From Phaseolus vulgaris (lineage: Eukaryota; Streptophyta; Magnoliopsida; Fabales; Fabaceae), in the NCBI RefSeq assembly GCF_000499845.2, contig NC_023754.2:9307335-9371334 (forward strand): a stretch of 64,000 bases of DNA, read 5' to 3'. This document shows positions 23,301 through 34,204 of the stretch, piece by piece. The notes below the pieces were generated by a model. It worked only from the letters and a program-made list of their open reading frames with translations. It did no database searches and was not told the DNA's origin. Positions within the stretch are counted from its first letter, which is position 1. Each line of letters opens with the position of its first letter. The translations under genes and the position numbers were made by a program.

Positions 23301-24707
23301 CTCAACCTTACAAAATTGGTTCATAAGGTGATATTTAAAATGGTATCAAAGTAATTTAGAGTCTATCTTAATAATAATTTGTTGGTTGATCCTGCTACTT
23401 ATTACCAGTCAGACCATCGATAAATATTTAGTCTCACACACGAATTGACGAATTGACAATCGAGACGTGAGGGAAGTGTTAAAAATTTCATATCAACTAA
23501 AGATCTAGTTTTGTAAAACTGAGTAAAAATTAAATTTAGTTACTTATTAAGAGTATAAAATGATGTATATGTGTATAAATAAAATGATAAGAAATATAAA
23601 TATAAATAAAGTGACTTACAGCTTCATGAAGGTTATTGGTAGCATTAGCAATGTTGGTGGTGGATTTTGCATTTGGTGGAAGACGAAACTCATGCATCAT
23701 CCAATCAGTTTTGGTGCCTTTGCCAGCACTTCCACGATAGTACACCAATGACTTCTTCAGGCCAATGCATTCATGAGGTTCCTTCAGGCAGTATATGGAC
23801 TTGTCTATTCCTGTGGCTTTCCAGAACCCTGACCTAGTTACTCTGTTTGGCCTCACACTGTTCCTGTACTTCCTCCCTCTTATGCAGAAAAAATACCATT
23901 CTTTGTCCCCGAATGAATTCACCTCTTCATGCATTAATTCCCAGAATATAAGTTATCATTCACAAATTAATAACAAACAATCAAATCATTATACATATCT
24001 ATGTACCATCAAATTTCAAAAGTAGGGCTTCATATATATAGAGAGAGAAAGGTTCTATACAACATAAGCCAAATAAATTGATCTAATTTTCTAATCATTC
24101 TTTTAAAAGCTTTATCTTTTTCTAAAATAATAACATGAAAAGTTTCCAAAACATCAGAATAGCAACAGAGCTTTATGTGGGTGCAGTTTTCCTTCTTATA
24201 ACTGAAATGATAATTAAGATTGGCTTAGGAAAGCTTACATCTCAAGAAGCACTTTGTTTCAAATGTTCTTTAAAGAAAAAACAAAGCAAATACTTCTTAA
24301 GAAAAAGTTGAATCAAACAACATTACAAGCACTTTCATTCAGTATACATAATTGTTTTCTTCATCATACAACACTAAACTCCTTGTTGAATGAGTCTTAT
24401 AAACAAACCTTTCATGAAAATTAAACTGCAGAAGATGAGAAATAGTTATATGTTTTCCACCATACATAGGCACAAATGAAGTACTACCAAACTCATAGTG
24501 GAAGCAGATCTTACTTGGAAGATCCCATGGATCATATTTGTAGATATCAACCTGTTTGATGAGTTCAATTTTAAGAGGCTTCTTTTCCACCTTTCTCTGC
24601 AGATAGAAGCCAACAAGTTCTTCATCTGTGGGGTGGAATCTGAAGCCAGGAAGCACAACTTCTTCAGCCTTCTTGGTATCATCACAGTCTTGTACCTTAT
24701 CATTCAT
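20361..24707 (-). CDS. NAC042-like (JUB1-like): NAC transcription factor, NAC042/JUNGBRUNNEN1-like, three exons
   Basis: Exons on the minus strand: 24707-24515, 23924-23620 and 20783-20361, joined at GTAAGA..AG and GTAAGT..AG introns of 590 and 2836 bp. The product is 306 residues. I chose the ATG at 24707 because the frame upstream has no ATG and the NAC domain starts 16 residues later. NAC subdomains: A ([20 protein letters not shown], 19-38), B ([19 protein letters not shown], 47-65), C ([20 protein letters not shown], 72-91), D ([20 protein letters not shown], 120-139) and E ([11 protein letters not shown], 167-177). A variable tail follows, with WDDLRSV near the end, matching the WDELRSV of Arabidopsis NAC042. 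That family acts in the nucleus as a DNA-binding regulator of longevity and stress responses. Position 95 is arginine where GSGFWKATG is usual. The gene looks intact, and its exon joins restore the domain exactly. Confidence 0.93.
22949..23275. mobile_element. CACTA-type MITE remnant in NAC intron 2
   Basis: The long palindromic body (ATCATTAAATAAAAATTAG ... CTAAAATTAGTTTATATTTAATGA) and phrases such as AATAGTTTCTAAATTGGTATC match the intact-ended copy at 61099-61481. The terminal CACTACAAG sequences are eroded. It lies fully inside the intron, so it does not disturb the coding exons. Confidence 0.75.
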
Positions 24708-24803
24708 TTCTCTCTTCTCTATTATTGGTAATATTTGTTTCTTTCCAACCACACGCCAAAGAACTTCTCATAAAACGGTTGCGTAATTCTCCTCTTCCCC
24801 ACA

Positions 24804-24813
24804 TATTTATATA
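24804..24813 (-). promoter_or_regulatory. Probable TATA box of the NAC gene
   Basis: TATATAAATA read on the minus strand, about 100 bp before the chosen ATG. A start site near 24775 would leave a 5' leader of roughly 70 bases, usual for plants. Confidence 0.5.
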
Positions 24814-25955
24814 CATTTTTGAGATATTATTTGGTTTCTTTGTTGGTGTTGAATGTTGGGAAGTGGAGTCAAGTCAAATATTTCGATTATGAGATCATTA
24901 TGAATCCGTAAAGAGAAAGAAAGAGGTCCCAATGCTGACAAGTTTATTAACCACACTACAAGACATGTTGATTTTTCTAGGGTGAGGGTGATGCATGTGC
25001 ATGGGGTGGTCCTCACTATATATGCATTTCATCATGGTTAATTAACCATATTGATGGTGAAAAGGCAGTGACATGGGAATTTTTGAAACCCTTGGAGGTT
25101 TCATTTCCAAACCATATTGGAAAGTCAAGAAGAGGGGGCACCATTTTGACTATTGGACATATGAATGGAATAACTAGCTCTATGTAAAACAACACTTTTA
25201 ATTGAGGAAAAGTCAAATAACATTTCAAAGACATCAATACTTTTGTAGAAAAAATTCATGTGCTTTGTCACACAAAAAATGTTTAAAATATACAAGGATT
25301 ACTTTATTAAAAGGATTCATGCATTGTGATCAACCGAATTCGTTGCCTCTCTCATAATGACTATGTTGTATAATTAGTGTTAACTTATTGTGGTATGTTA
25401 TTCAGTTAGTTTGATTGCCATTATAACTTTTCCACTCTGTATCTTTGCTTCTTTCTTTTTATTTTATTTTATAGCTCATCATATTTATTTGCTTCCTCCT
25501 TTCATAATCACCCCCAATTTATTTTATTTTTATGTCATTTACTGAAATAATTTTATAAAAACTAAGTATATTGTTTTTATCTGTTGCAAATAAAAACATT
25601 ATGTCAATATTTAATAATTATGAAAAAAGTCTTTATAAATTAAGAATATTATTTAATTTGAATTTTTTTTTAAAAAACTAAAAATTGCTGAGATAGAGAT
25701 AGTATTTTGTATTGTTTCATGGTTTATTTGTGATTGAGATATCCATGGTTTCTGAAGTATGTGTTAAGGATTCAATCCTTGATTCATAAGTATTAAATAT
25801 ATATATTAAAAATTTTCCTTCAATGAATTTTGGTATCTCAGGAAATTAGCTTCCCACCTAGAAATGTTATATTCATTAAAACAGTAGTTGATAGTGTATC
25901 TAAATTCTCCACAAAGAGTAGGAATGACAAATTAATCCGTAAAATTGTGGGTATT
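24814..25955. other. Upstream region of the NAC gene
   Basis: No gene is seen. The first few hundred bases are less AT-rich and should hold the NAC promoter. I could not identify specific operators with confidence. Beyond about 25250 it is ordinary AT-rich spacer up to the CACTA element. Confidence 0.45.
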
Positions 25956-25977
25956 CACTAGTAAAATAAATAAATAA

Positions 25978-26115
25978 ATAACGATTGTTAAAAATGATAT
26001 AAAGACGGTTCTCGAACCGTTGTTATTATTGATGTTGTTATAAATGAATTATAACGACGGTTTCAACCGTCGTTACTTATACTCTGAATAACTAGTGGAA
26101 CCGTCGTTATATGTA
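25978..26115. repeat. Subterminal repeats of the CACTA element, 3' side
   Basis: Direct and inverted copies of a roughly 10-bp unit: AAGACGGTTCTCGAACCGTT, ATAACGACGGTTTCAACCGT and GGAACCGTCGTTAT. These are expected transposase binding sites. Confidence 0.7.
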
Positions 26116-26594
26116 ATTTTTTTTCAAAAAAAAAATATTTTATTTTATATATATACACCTCAAACTTGCCTAAAATATCTAATTTTCAGAAAATAAAAAT
26201 ATTTAAAATCATAATTTAAATATGAAAAATACATACAACAAATTATAACATTCTACAAAATTTGTTTGTTAATATATGAAAAAGTTTGATCTCATTCTAA
26301 TAATTTATTTATTCTAGTAACATTCTACAAAAAGTTATGCTAATATATGAAAAAGTTTTATCTCATTCTAATAGTTTATCTATCTTAAGGTGTTATACAT
26401 GGTTACAAAATACTTTGACCATGTTGTCCTCACGTACTCCAATGCTTCTGAACCTAGCGGCTGTTGGTCATTGAAAAACTGTGACATTTGAATTTTTTTT
26501 TTAATTAGTGCATGAATAATAAACTTCGAATTTTAAAGTGTTTTTTGTATTGAGGTATTACTTGATCCTAACCTCTATTAATTGTAGCTCGCAC

Positions 26595-27666
26595 TATTGA
26601 ACCAAGTGGTGTTCAATGTTTTGAAGAATCCAAATCCTTTGAAAGATGATGAACCTCTGCTTTGCTTGATGTTGCTGTGCTGGTTTTAGCTTTGTTGTGG
26701 GGTAGTTCAATGTTGTAATCAACCCTTAGATTAAATCTCAAAGAAATTAGCATCTCAATTTTATCAAAGCAAAATGTTTTTCAAACTAAGTTGAAACAAC
26801 CAATTGTTTTGTCGAAACAACCGATTGTTTACACTTAGGTGTTTTGAGAAAGTTTGAAAACTGTTTTTGAATGGTGATTTTGTTAAGTAACAAAACAACC
26901 GATTGATTCGAGGAAACAATCGATTGTTTGTTTTAAAACCATAACAGAAAAACTGTTTTCTTTGACTGAGCTTTAAATGCTTTAACTGGATACACTCCAG
27001 TCATTAAATGCTTTGACCAATCTGTTTTAAATGCAATTAAGAGTTTGTTAAGATTTGATAACAAACTATATTCTTAGATATATTCTGAAAAACTGTTTTT
27101 AAGTTTTAAGAATCTTGAAACATAGTTTTTGACAAGAAGAGTTTTTCAAAGAGTTCTGAGATTGCTAAAGAGTTGAGAGATTGATCAAAGTGCTGAATAG
27201 GATTTTACTTGTATTGATTTCAGATATTCATTTGTAACAAGTGTAATCTTTGTAAACTACTGAACAATTCGTGTGTGTGTTTTTGCTGAGATTGGTTGTG
27301 TGTTTCTTGAGGTGTTCAAGGTCATCATTCTCTTGGTTGTGGTGTAAGTGACCAAGTGGTGATTGCTTAGTGGATATCCTCAGGATTTCTGAGAAGACTG
27401 GATGTAGCTCTAGTTTGGAGTGAACCAGTATAAACAACTGTGTACAATCTCTCTATCCTTAACTCTTTAAATTCAGTTTGTTTGTTGCTTACTGGTATAA
27501 ACAACCGATTGTTTTTTCTAGTATTACAGTTTTGCTTGCTGTTTTGGCTAACTGAATTGCTGAATCAATTGGTTTCTGAAATAAGTTCATTCTAGCTTTG
27601 AAAAGTTTGCGAAAACCCCTTTAAACCATTCACCCCCCCTCTAGTTTAAAGCCATCTTTTCTAACA
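26595..27666 (+). repeat. 5' LTR of the gag-only Copia derivative
   Basis: It matches the outer solo LTR from TTGAACCAAGTGG to CTAACA, 1072 bp. It is followed by ATTGGCATCAAGAG, a variant primer binding site. Confidence 0.88.
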
Positions 27667-27725
27667 ATTGGCATCAAGAGTTTGGTTCTTGAAAGTTATT
27701 CAAGTTGATCCTAAAATCTTTCAAA

Positions 27726-29455
27726 ATGGCTGATAGACTACCGTTTGGGGAAGGTGCCTCAATAAACAGACCACCCTTGTTTTGTGGTTTGAATTACCAG
27801 TTTTGGAAAGTTAGAACGAAAATATTTATGGAATCTCTTGACAAAGGAATTTGGGATGCAATTGAAAATGGCCCTTTTATCCCAATGTTTGAAAAAGATG
27901 GTTCTGTCATTGAGAAGCCATGGTCTCAATGGATTGATGCAGAAAGTAGAAAGGCCAAATTCGATTGCATTGTCAAAAATATTATAACCTCTGCTTTAAA
28001 TTCTGATGAGTTTTTCAGGGTCTCACAATGCAAATCATCAAAAGAAATGTGGGATACTTTGGAAGTCACTCATGAAGGAACAAATGTGGTGAAAAGAGCT
28101 AGAAAGCATGCTCTCATTCAAGAGTATGAGATGTTTAGAATGCTTAAAGGTGAAACCATAGCTGAAGCGCAGAAAAGGTTTACACACATCATCAATCACC
28201 TTATGAGCCTTGACAAGACGTTTGATAAAGAGGAGCTGAACATCAAGATCTTAAAATGTCTTTATAAAGCATGGCAACCAAAGGTAACTGCTATTTTCGA
28301 ATCTAAAGATCTAACATCATTAAGTGTTGCCTCTTTGTTTGGAAATCTTAGGGAACATGAGCTAGAGATGAATAAACTCAATGTTCAAGAGAGTGAAGAT
28401 AAGCACACAAGGAGCATAGCCTTGAAAGCATCCAAACATAAGGGAAAGCAAGATTCAAGTGATGATAGTGATGAGGAAAATCTTAGTTTGCTGTCAAGAA
28501 AATTCAGCAAATTCTTAAAGAGAAACTGCAACATAGACAACAACAAGGATAGGTATGGAAACAAGAAACCCAATGAATTTAATTCAAATAACTATACTTG
28601 TTTTGGTTGTGGTGAGCAAGGTCACATAAAGGCTGATTGTCCCAACAAGAGCAAAGAGAAAAAGACAAGCTACAAGGAGAAGAAAGGCAAGACAAAAAGA
28701 GCCACATTGCTTGGGATGAAAATGAAGTATCATCATCAAGCTCTTCATCAAGTGAAGATGAAAAAGGCAACATATGCTTAGTTGCTGAGGATGATGATGA
28801 TGATTCTTGCAGTTCAAGTGAGGTAAGTTCATGTGCTTCCTTAAATGAACAAAACTATAGTGAATTGCTTGAAGCTTTTCAAGAAACTCATGATGAAGCT
28901 AATAGATTGGTTCTTTCAAACAACCGATTGAAAGATCTTAACAATGAGCTTGAAAAGAAAGTTAAATCACTTGAAGAGGGACTGAGAAAAGCAAAAGGTG
29001 ATTTTGAAAAATTGGAAAAAGATTTCAAAAATGCCTCTTGCAAGTGTGATACTCTCAATTGCACAAATTGTGAAAATCTTGAGAAAAAGGTTCACTATCT
29101 TGTTGAAACTGTGGACAAGCTTTCAAAAGGAAAGTCAAACTTTGAGAATGTCCTAGCATCTCAAAGATGTGTTTTTGGAAAAGCTGGTTTAGGCTTCAAT
29201 CCACAGAACAAGCAAGATAGGTTTTCAAAAAGCTTTTTGAGAAAATCAGAAAAACAATCGAGTGTTAAGACGAAACAACCGATTGTTACATGCTTTTACT
29301 GCATGAAGAAAGGTCACTCTGTTAGATTATGCAAAATTAGAAATTATTATGTTCCTAAAGGTTTTATGCAAAATTATGAAATTATTATATTAGTGTTGGC
29401 CAAGGAGAGTGTGTTTCTTGAGGTGTTCAAGGTCATTCTCTTGGTTGTGGTGTAA
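27726..29455 (+). pseudogene. gag: Copia Gag with one frameshift, its end fused into LTR sequence
   Basis: An ATG at 27726 gives MADRLPFGEGASINRPPLFC and a first frame to 28781, with a zinc knuckle CFGCGEQGHIKADC. A shift near 28690-28700 passes to a second frame that carries on through an acidic serine-rich part, a long coiled-coil-like segment (NELEKKVKSLEEGLRKAKGD) and a second knuckle CFYCMKKGHSVRLC. The Gag at 3831 aligns throughout. The last roughly 20 codons before the stop at 29455 are translated LTR sequence, because pol is deleted. The protein would be about 575 residues if the shift were bypassed. It might have been mobilised in trans by a full relative, but I cannot show that. Confidence 0.85.
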
Positions 29456-29795
29456 GTGATCAAGTGGTGATTGCTTAGTGGATATCCTCAGGGTTTCTGA
29501 GAAGACTGGATGTAGCTCTAGTTTGGAGTGAACCAGTATAAACAACTGTGTACAATCTCTCTATCCTTAACTCTTTAAATTCATTTTTTTTGTTGTTTGC
29601 TGGTATAAACAACCGATTGTTTCGAAGAAACAATCGATTGTTTTTTCTAGTATTACAGTTTTGCTTGCTGTTTTGGCTAACTGAATTGCTGAATCAATTG
29701 GTTTCTGAAATAAGTTCATTCTAGCTTTGAAAAGTTTGCGAAAACCCCTTTAAACCATTCACCCCCCCTCTAGTTTAAAACCATCTTTTCTAACA
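29388..29795 (+). repeat. Partial 3' LTR of the gag-only derivative
   Basis: From TTAGTGTTGGCCAAGGAGAG onward it follows the LTR at 1791-2009 and then the 12312-12495 portion. It ends TAACA before the TSD. Confidence 0.85.
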
Positions 29796-29929
29796 CGCAC
29801 AACAGCTGACATCCACTGCATAACTTAATAACTGCACTCATAACTTTCAGATTGTCTGTAGGACTATATTTGAAAATAAACGTATTAAATGAATGAATGA
29901 GACACATTAAATTGAGTGAACATATATAC

Positions 29930-30452
29930 TTTAAATACCTTAAGGTACATCCAAGTCAGTTTTTTTGTGTTTGCACTTCCCCTCCACTCAACATGTTATA
30001 TCCAGAGTAAACACTGAAATAAGAAGATTTCATGTTAGAATACATAACATTATATAATATATAAGTAATAATGAATGTTAAATGAAATTTTCGTACCTAT
30101 CTATAATGTGTTTAAAATAAGTAGGGGGTTTCTTATGCAAGGAGAAAAATCATGCAGCGGTATGATCTTGAACATATATAATCAATAGCTGCCAATGATG
30201 CATATATAACTAATCAATTAGTTTCTCTTATTTCAATAATTTAGTAGAAGTTATTTAATAAATATGGACTTACTCATGGACGTACGGAGCAAAATAAATT
30301 TGTTTTCCTCCATTCTTTAAGGCAGTGGTGATGTATGTTTGTGTTTCTGACTTCTTGTTTCCAAGTGATTGAATGAGTTGAGGGTCTAAAAACCCATATA
30401 TATTTTGTTTCCCCTCATTGAAGCATAATCCAGAAATATACCTAAATTTCAA
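29930..30452 (-). pseudogene. C48 (Ulp1)-type peptidase tail of the CACTA transposase gene
   Basis: On the minus strand, 30452-30270 reads YGFLDPQLIQSLGNKKSETQ ... IYFAPYVHE and ends at a GTAAGT donor. After an AG acceptor near 30195, LLIIYVQDHTAA, a TGA, then FFSLHKKPPTYFKHIIDR continue to about 30095. This arrangement is known from plant CACTA genes with a C-terminal Ulp1-like cysteine peptidase fold. The TGA stands where tryptophan is expected, and the remainder toward 29930 is only faintly readable. It is probably inactive. Confidence 0.6.
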
Positions 30453-30592
30453 TAAGTTGGTACTAATATATTTAATAAATCAAAAGTATAAAGATGTTGA
30501 TGTTAATGTTTTAGATGTTGATGGATCATTCATGATTTGTTGCTTAAACCATGACATGAAAGTTTTGTTATGCTCAATTAACACCCTTTTTT

Positions 30593-33088
30593 TTATTGCC
30601 TTGGATTCTTATATTTGACAATGTCTTTGTGTGTATCTAAGTATGGTAACACCTCATCAGTGTTATTCAGGATATACAAGTGTGCTTGCAGAACATCTTC
30701 TCTACATTTGCTTATGACATGTACACCTTTTGAAGATTTACTTATATATCTACGAGAGTGCCAACCTTTTTCAGGAACTCCTATAAATTTGGCTTTTGAC
30801 AAGTATTCAGAACAAAACTCAATAGATTCTTCTAAAATATATCTTTCAATAATGGAAGCTTCCGGACGACATTGATTCTTCGCGTACCCTTCAAAATCTT
30901 CATGTATCGTTCAACTAGATACGTCCATCGCATATAAACTGACTGACACAATCTGATTTCTCTTACAAGATGAACAACCAAATGTACCATGATATCAAAA
31001 AAAGATGGAGGAAAAAACATCTCGAGTTGACACAAGATAACAATTATTTCTTCTTCAAGTTCATCCAACTTCTGTGAGTAAATCTCTTTACTACATATGG
31101 AATTGAAAAATGAACATAGTCGAGTGATTGTATCTCTAACATTTTTTGGTAAGATTCCACAAATAGCCACCGGTAGTAATTGTTGCATTAGAACATGACA
31201 ATCATGAGACTTTAAGCCAATTAGTTTCAAATCATTCATAGATACAAGACTTTTCACATTTAAAAAGTAGCCTTGGGGTACCTTAACACCTTTAAGACAT
31301 TCACAAAAACTTGTTTTCTCTTTCTTTGACAAAGTGTAACATGTTGCAGGCAAGTATGTATGTTTACCAACTTCTCGCGATGTCAGTTCCTCTCGTATAT
31401 TCATCTCAATCAAATCCAGACGTGCATTCACACCATCCTTTGTTTTGCCTTTAATGTTAAGAAGTGTTCCTATTAGACTGTCACACACATTCTTTTCTAC
31501 GTGCATAATATCTATACATTGTCTGACATCTAACTTACACCAATAAGGAAGATCGAAAAAGATTGATCTCTTCTTCCATATTTCACTCACAATTTGCTTC
31601 TTCTTCATTTTTCCAAAAGTGACATTAACATTTTTTTATCTTTTCATAAATTTCAATGCCACTTAAAGGAGTGTGACAAATATCATGTTCTTGGTATCTG
31701 TTAAAAGCTTTTTTCCATCTACGATACATATGATATTTCTTTAAAAATCTACGATGCCCATGATACACGGTTTTTCTTTCGTGTTTCAACTGCTCATATG
31801 ATGCCTTCTCTTCATATATTGGATGTGCTCTGTGGCCTTTCACACTATAACTTGACAAGTTCCCATATGCAGGGAAGTCATTGATAGTACAAAATAACAT
31901 TGCACGCAATCGGAAAGATTCATTCTTAAACGCGTCAAACACATCAACGCCTTCATTCCAATAATTTCAAATCTTCAATCAATGGATTAAGATAAACATC
32001 TATGTCATTTCCAGGTTGTTTTAGACCAGAGATCATCATACAAAATCATGTATTTGCACTTCATACACAAAGCAGGAGGTAAGTTGTAAATCACTAACAA
32101 AACGAGCTATGAACTATGATTACCACTTAAATTTCCAAAGGGATTCATTCCATTAGTAGCCAATCCAAGTCTTAAGTTTCTTTATTCTTTTCCAAATTCA
32201 AGAAATTATTTATCAATCTTCTTCCATTGCAAAGAATTAGCTGGATGACGAAGTAGCCCATTCTATTATTTGCATGCCACCTAAGGTCTTTAGCATCATC
32301 TGCATTTGTAAACAAACACTTAAGCCTTAGAATTATTGGAAGATAACAAACGACCTTAGCAGGAGGACCTTCCTTTGTGACTTCATCATTATATTCTTTT
32401 TCACCAACTTTAACTTTATAATGTGACAAACTACACTTGGGACATCTTCTTAAATTACCATACTCATTTTTGTATAAAATACAATCACTAGGACATGAGT
32501 GTATTTTTTTATATTCCATTCCCATCGGACAAAGAATCTTTTTTACCTCATAATTTCAGGTGGGTAATGTATTTCCTTCTAGGAGCATGTCCTTCAACAA
32601 TTCAAGTAATTGTGTAAAGCTTTTGTCAGTCCATCCATTCATTGCCTTCAAATTCATTAACCTTAACACTATTGATAATCGTGTGAAATTAGTTGAACCA
32701 GGATACAAATGAGTCTCTACATCATTAGACATATTTTCGAAAACCGCTTTAGAAAATGATTATGCTCCCACATCACAAATCATGTCCTCTAATCTATCGT
32801 CCATTGGGAAATCATCAACAAACTCTGAAGCTTCGCAAACACTTGGTAAGTGCAACAATTCTGTCACGTCCATGTTGTATCATTTTTTAAGAACCTATCA
32901 CACCAAAGATGTTCTCGAATTTCGAAAACATTCAATATTCTTCTATTCAAACAATTCACACAAGAACACCTCATTCTTACTCCATTATGATTACTAATGG
33001 CATTACATTGTGTAAACTGTATGAATTCTTCCACCCCTCTTTTGCATCCATCAGTTATACGTGGTTTATTAATCCAGCTTTGATCCAT
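30593..33088 (-). pseudogene. CACTA transposase (Tnp2/Transposase_21 type), in pieces
   Basis: Read on the minus strand from 33088: a transposase-associated N-terminal domain (MDQSWINKPRITDGCKRGVE, C-rich SCVNCLNRR); at 32525-32172 the segment with CPSDCILYKNEYGNLRRCPK; at 31942-31625 FDAFKNESFRLRAMLFCTIN and HGHRRFLKKYHMYRRWKKAF; at 31608-30832 HVEKNVCDSLIGTLLNIKGK, LKSHDCHVLMQQLLPVAICG and FFPPSFFDIMVHLVVHLVRE (DUF4218 region); and at 30802-30593 AHLYILNNTDEVLPYL. At least four stops or shifts separate the pieces, and part of the catalytic core between 32172 and 31942 is unreadable. It would have cut and pasted CACTA elements by binding their subterminal repeats, but it is dead here. Confidence 0.88.
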
Positions 33089-33117
33089 AGAGCTGGGAAA
33101 CTAAGAAAACTATTTAA

Positions 33118-33360
33118 TTCATTATAAACCTAAATTAAAATTGTCGAAGGTCGGACACCCCCGAACTCAGCATCAACGCGTTCAATGTATACAAATATTA
33201 TCTAATTCATTATAAAACAAAATCCAAAATGCCGAAGGTCGGACACCTTCGGACTTAGAATCAACGCCTTCAATGTATACAAATATTATGTAATTCATTA
33301 CAAAAAAAAATCTAAATTTCTGAGGGTCGGGCACCCTCGGACTTAGAATCAACATGTTGC
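33118..33360. repeat. Three tandem units of about 86 bp, each with a short hairpin
   Basis: Units start near 33118, 33206 and 33292 (TTCATTATAAAA / TTCATTACAAAA). Each includes a GAAGGTCGGACACC-like core. The second unit folds perfectly: CCGAAGGT, loop CGGAC, ACCTTCGG (33232-33252). The third folds as GAGGGT, loop CGGGC, ACCCTC (33322-33338). The first is imperfect. They lie just upstream of the transposase gene on its strand. Confidence 0.8.
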
Positions 33361-33489
33361 ATTCACAAACTTATTATAACACTAATATAAAAGTAAAAAA
33401 TATTAAAACAATAATAAAAAATTAAAAAAATATTAAAACACTAATAAAAAAAGTAAAAACTATTCAAACAAAATAAAGAAATAAAGAAT

Positions 33490-33930
33490 AACCTGGCGGG
33501 AAAAAAATGGCGCGACAGTGAGCTAAGGGTTGAGGGCAGCCAGGCGCGAGGGACCACTGTTGCGGGCGACCACCAGCCGGAAGAGCAGAGGCACAACGCT
33601 ACGGAGTAGAGGCGTGGAGCAACGTTCGCAGAGGAGCAGAGGCACAACACGGAGCAACGTTTGGCGAATCAAAGGCGCGACGCTTGCGTCGAAAACGGAG
33701 TGGCGGTGCTCTTTGGAGTACTCACGACAGAAATGGAGTGTCTGGGTTGACTGCGGAGGAGCGCCGTTGGAATTCGCATTGGTGATGGAGGCAACTTCAA
33801 GGGCGACACTTGGGAGAGTTGTGGGTGAAAGAAGATGAAGGGTGACGCTGAAAGTGTAAAGAAAGTGAGAGTTGAGCTGAGAGTGGACAACGAGATTAAG
33901 ATAGGAAAGTTTGCGCTGCAATAGGAGACA
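33490..33930 (-). other. GC-rich 5' region of the CACTA element
   Basis: A sharp rise in GC content, with long open frames on both strands and no recognisable protein. Its position between the 5' end of the element and the transposase suggests promoter and leader of the transposase gene. A captured host fragment is the alternative. Confidence 0.4.
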
Positions 33931-33934
33931 CTTT

Positions 33935-34095
33935 ATAATGATGGTTAACATAGGAAGCGTCGTTATTAGTGCAAACATTAACATATAATGACAATTCAGG
34001 TAGGAACTGTTGTTTAAAATGGCAAAAAAATTACAAAAATGTCACTGCCTTTTTTATTACGATTGTTCTTCGTGAACCGTCTTTATATAGGGTCG
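33935..34095. repeat. Subterminal repeats of the CACTA element, 5' side
   Basis: Units such as ATAATGATGGTT, AGCGTCGTTATTAG, TACGATTGTTC and GAACCGTCTTTATA match, with decay, those at 25978-26115. Confidence 0.6.
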
Positions 34096-34204
34096 TTAAT
34101 TCCGTATTTTGTACTATTGATGGTCTTAACCTATCCTAATTTTAATGAAAAATCTTCATATTGATTATACATGAGTATAAGTAATATCTTATCTAATTTG
34201 AGTA

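Larger units (their letters stand above)
26595..29795 (+). mobile_element. Copia derivative with gag only; pol and most of the 3' LTR deleted
   Basis: The insert is flanked by CGCAC (26590-26594 and 29796-29800). The 5' LTR is 26595-27666, with its TG start changed to TA. A primer binding site and gag follow. At about 29388 the gag sequence joins directly to the middle of an LTR, which runs to TCTTTTCTAACA at 29795. Pol, the polypurine tract and about two thirds of the 3' LTR are missing. The related CACTA end at 1-772 has no insert at the same place (around base 33), confirming the boundaries. The LTR belongs to the same family as the solo LTR at 1057. Confidence 0.9.
25956..34119 (-). mobile_element. 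Degenerate CACTA (En/Spm-type) transposon with a nested Copia derivative
   Basis: The left end reads CACTAGTAAAAT at 25956. The right end reads ATTTTGTACTATTG at 34106-34119, a decayed inverse of it. The flanking triplets are ATT and ATG, a near match to a 3-bp duplication. Subterminal repeats with AACGACGGTT/AACCGTCGTT occur inside both ends. A transposase in pieces lies on the minus strand between them. The copy is interrupted by 26595-29795, so the CACTA sequence proper is about 5 kb. The coding strand shows that the 25956 side is the 3' end, which agrees with its match to the 3' end of the element at 1-772. Confidence 0.82.

Noticed and set aside
23536..23619. Extension of NAC exon 2 past 23620
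   Set aside because: The reading turns into an AT-driven hydrophobic stretch directly after a GTAAGT donor.
24708..24752. Extension of the NAC start to 24752
   Set aside because: The upstream in-frame codon is GTG, and the first ATG is at 24707.
1057..27666. The family A LTRs at 1057 and 26595 as the two LTRs of one 26-kb element
   Set aside because: Each has its own matching 5-bp duplication (CCCTT and CGCAC), and the host NAC gene lies between them.
33441..33984. Overlapping ORFs on both strands in the GC-rich part of the CACTA element
   Set aside because: They show no family resemblance. Several overlapping frames open at once in GC-rich DNA, which is expected by chance.
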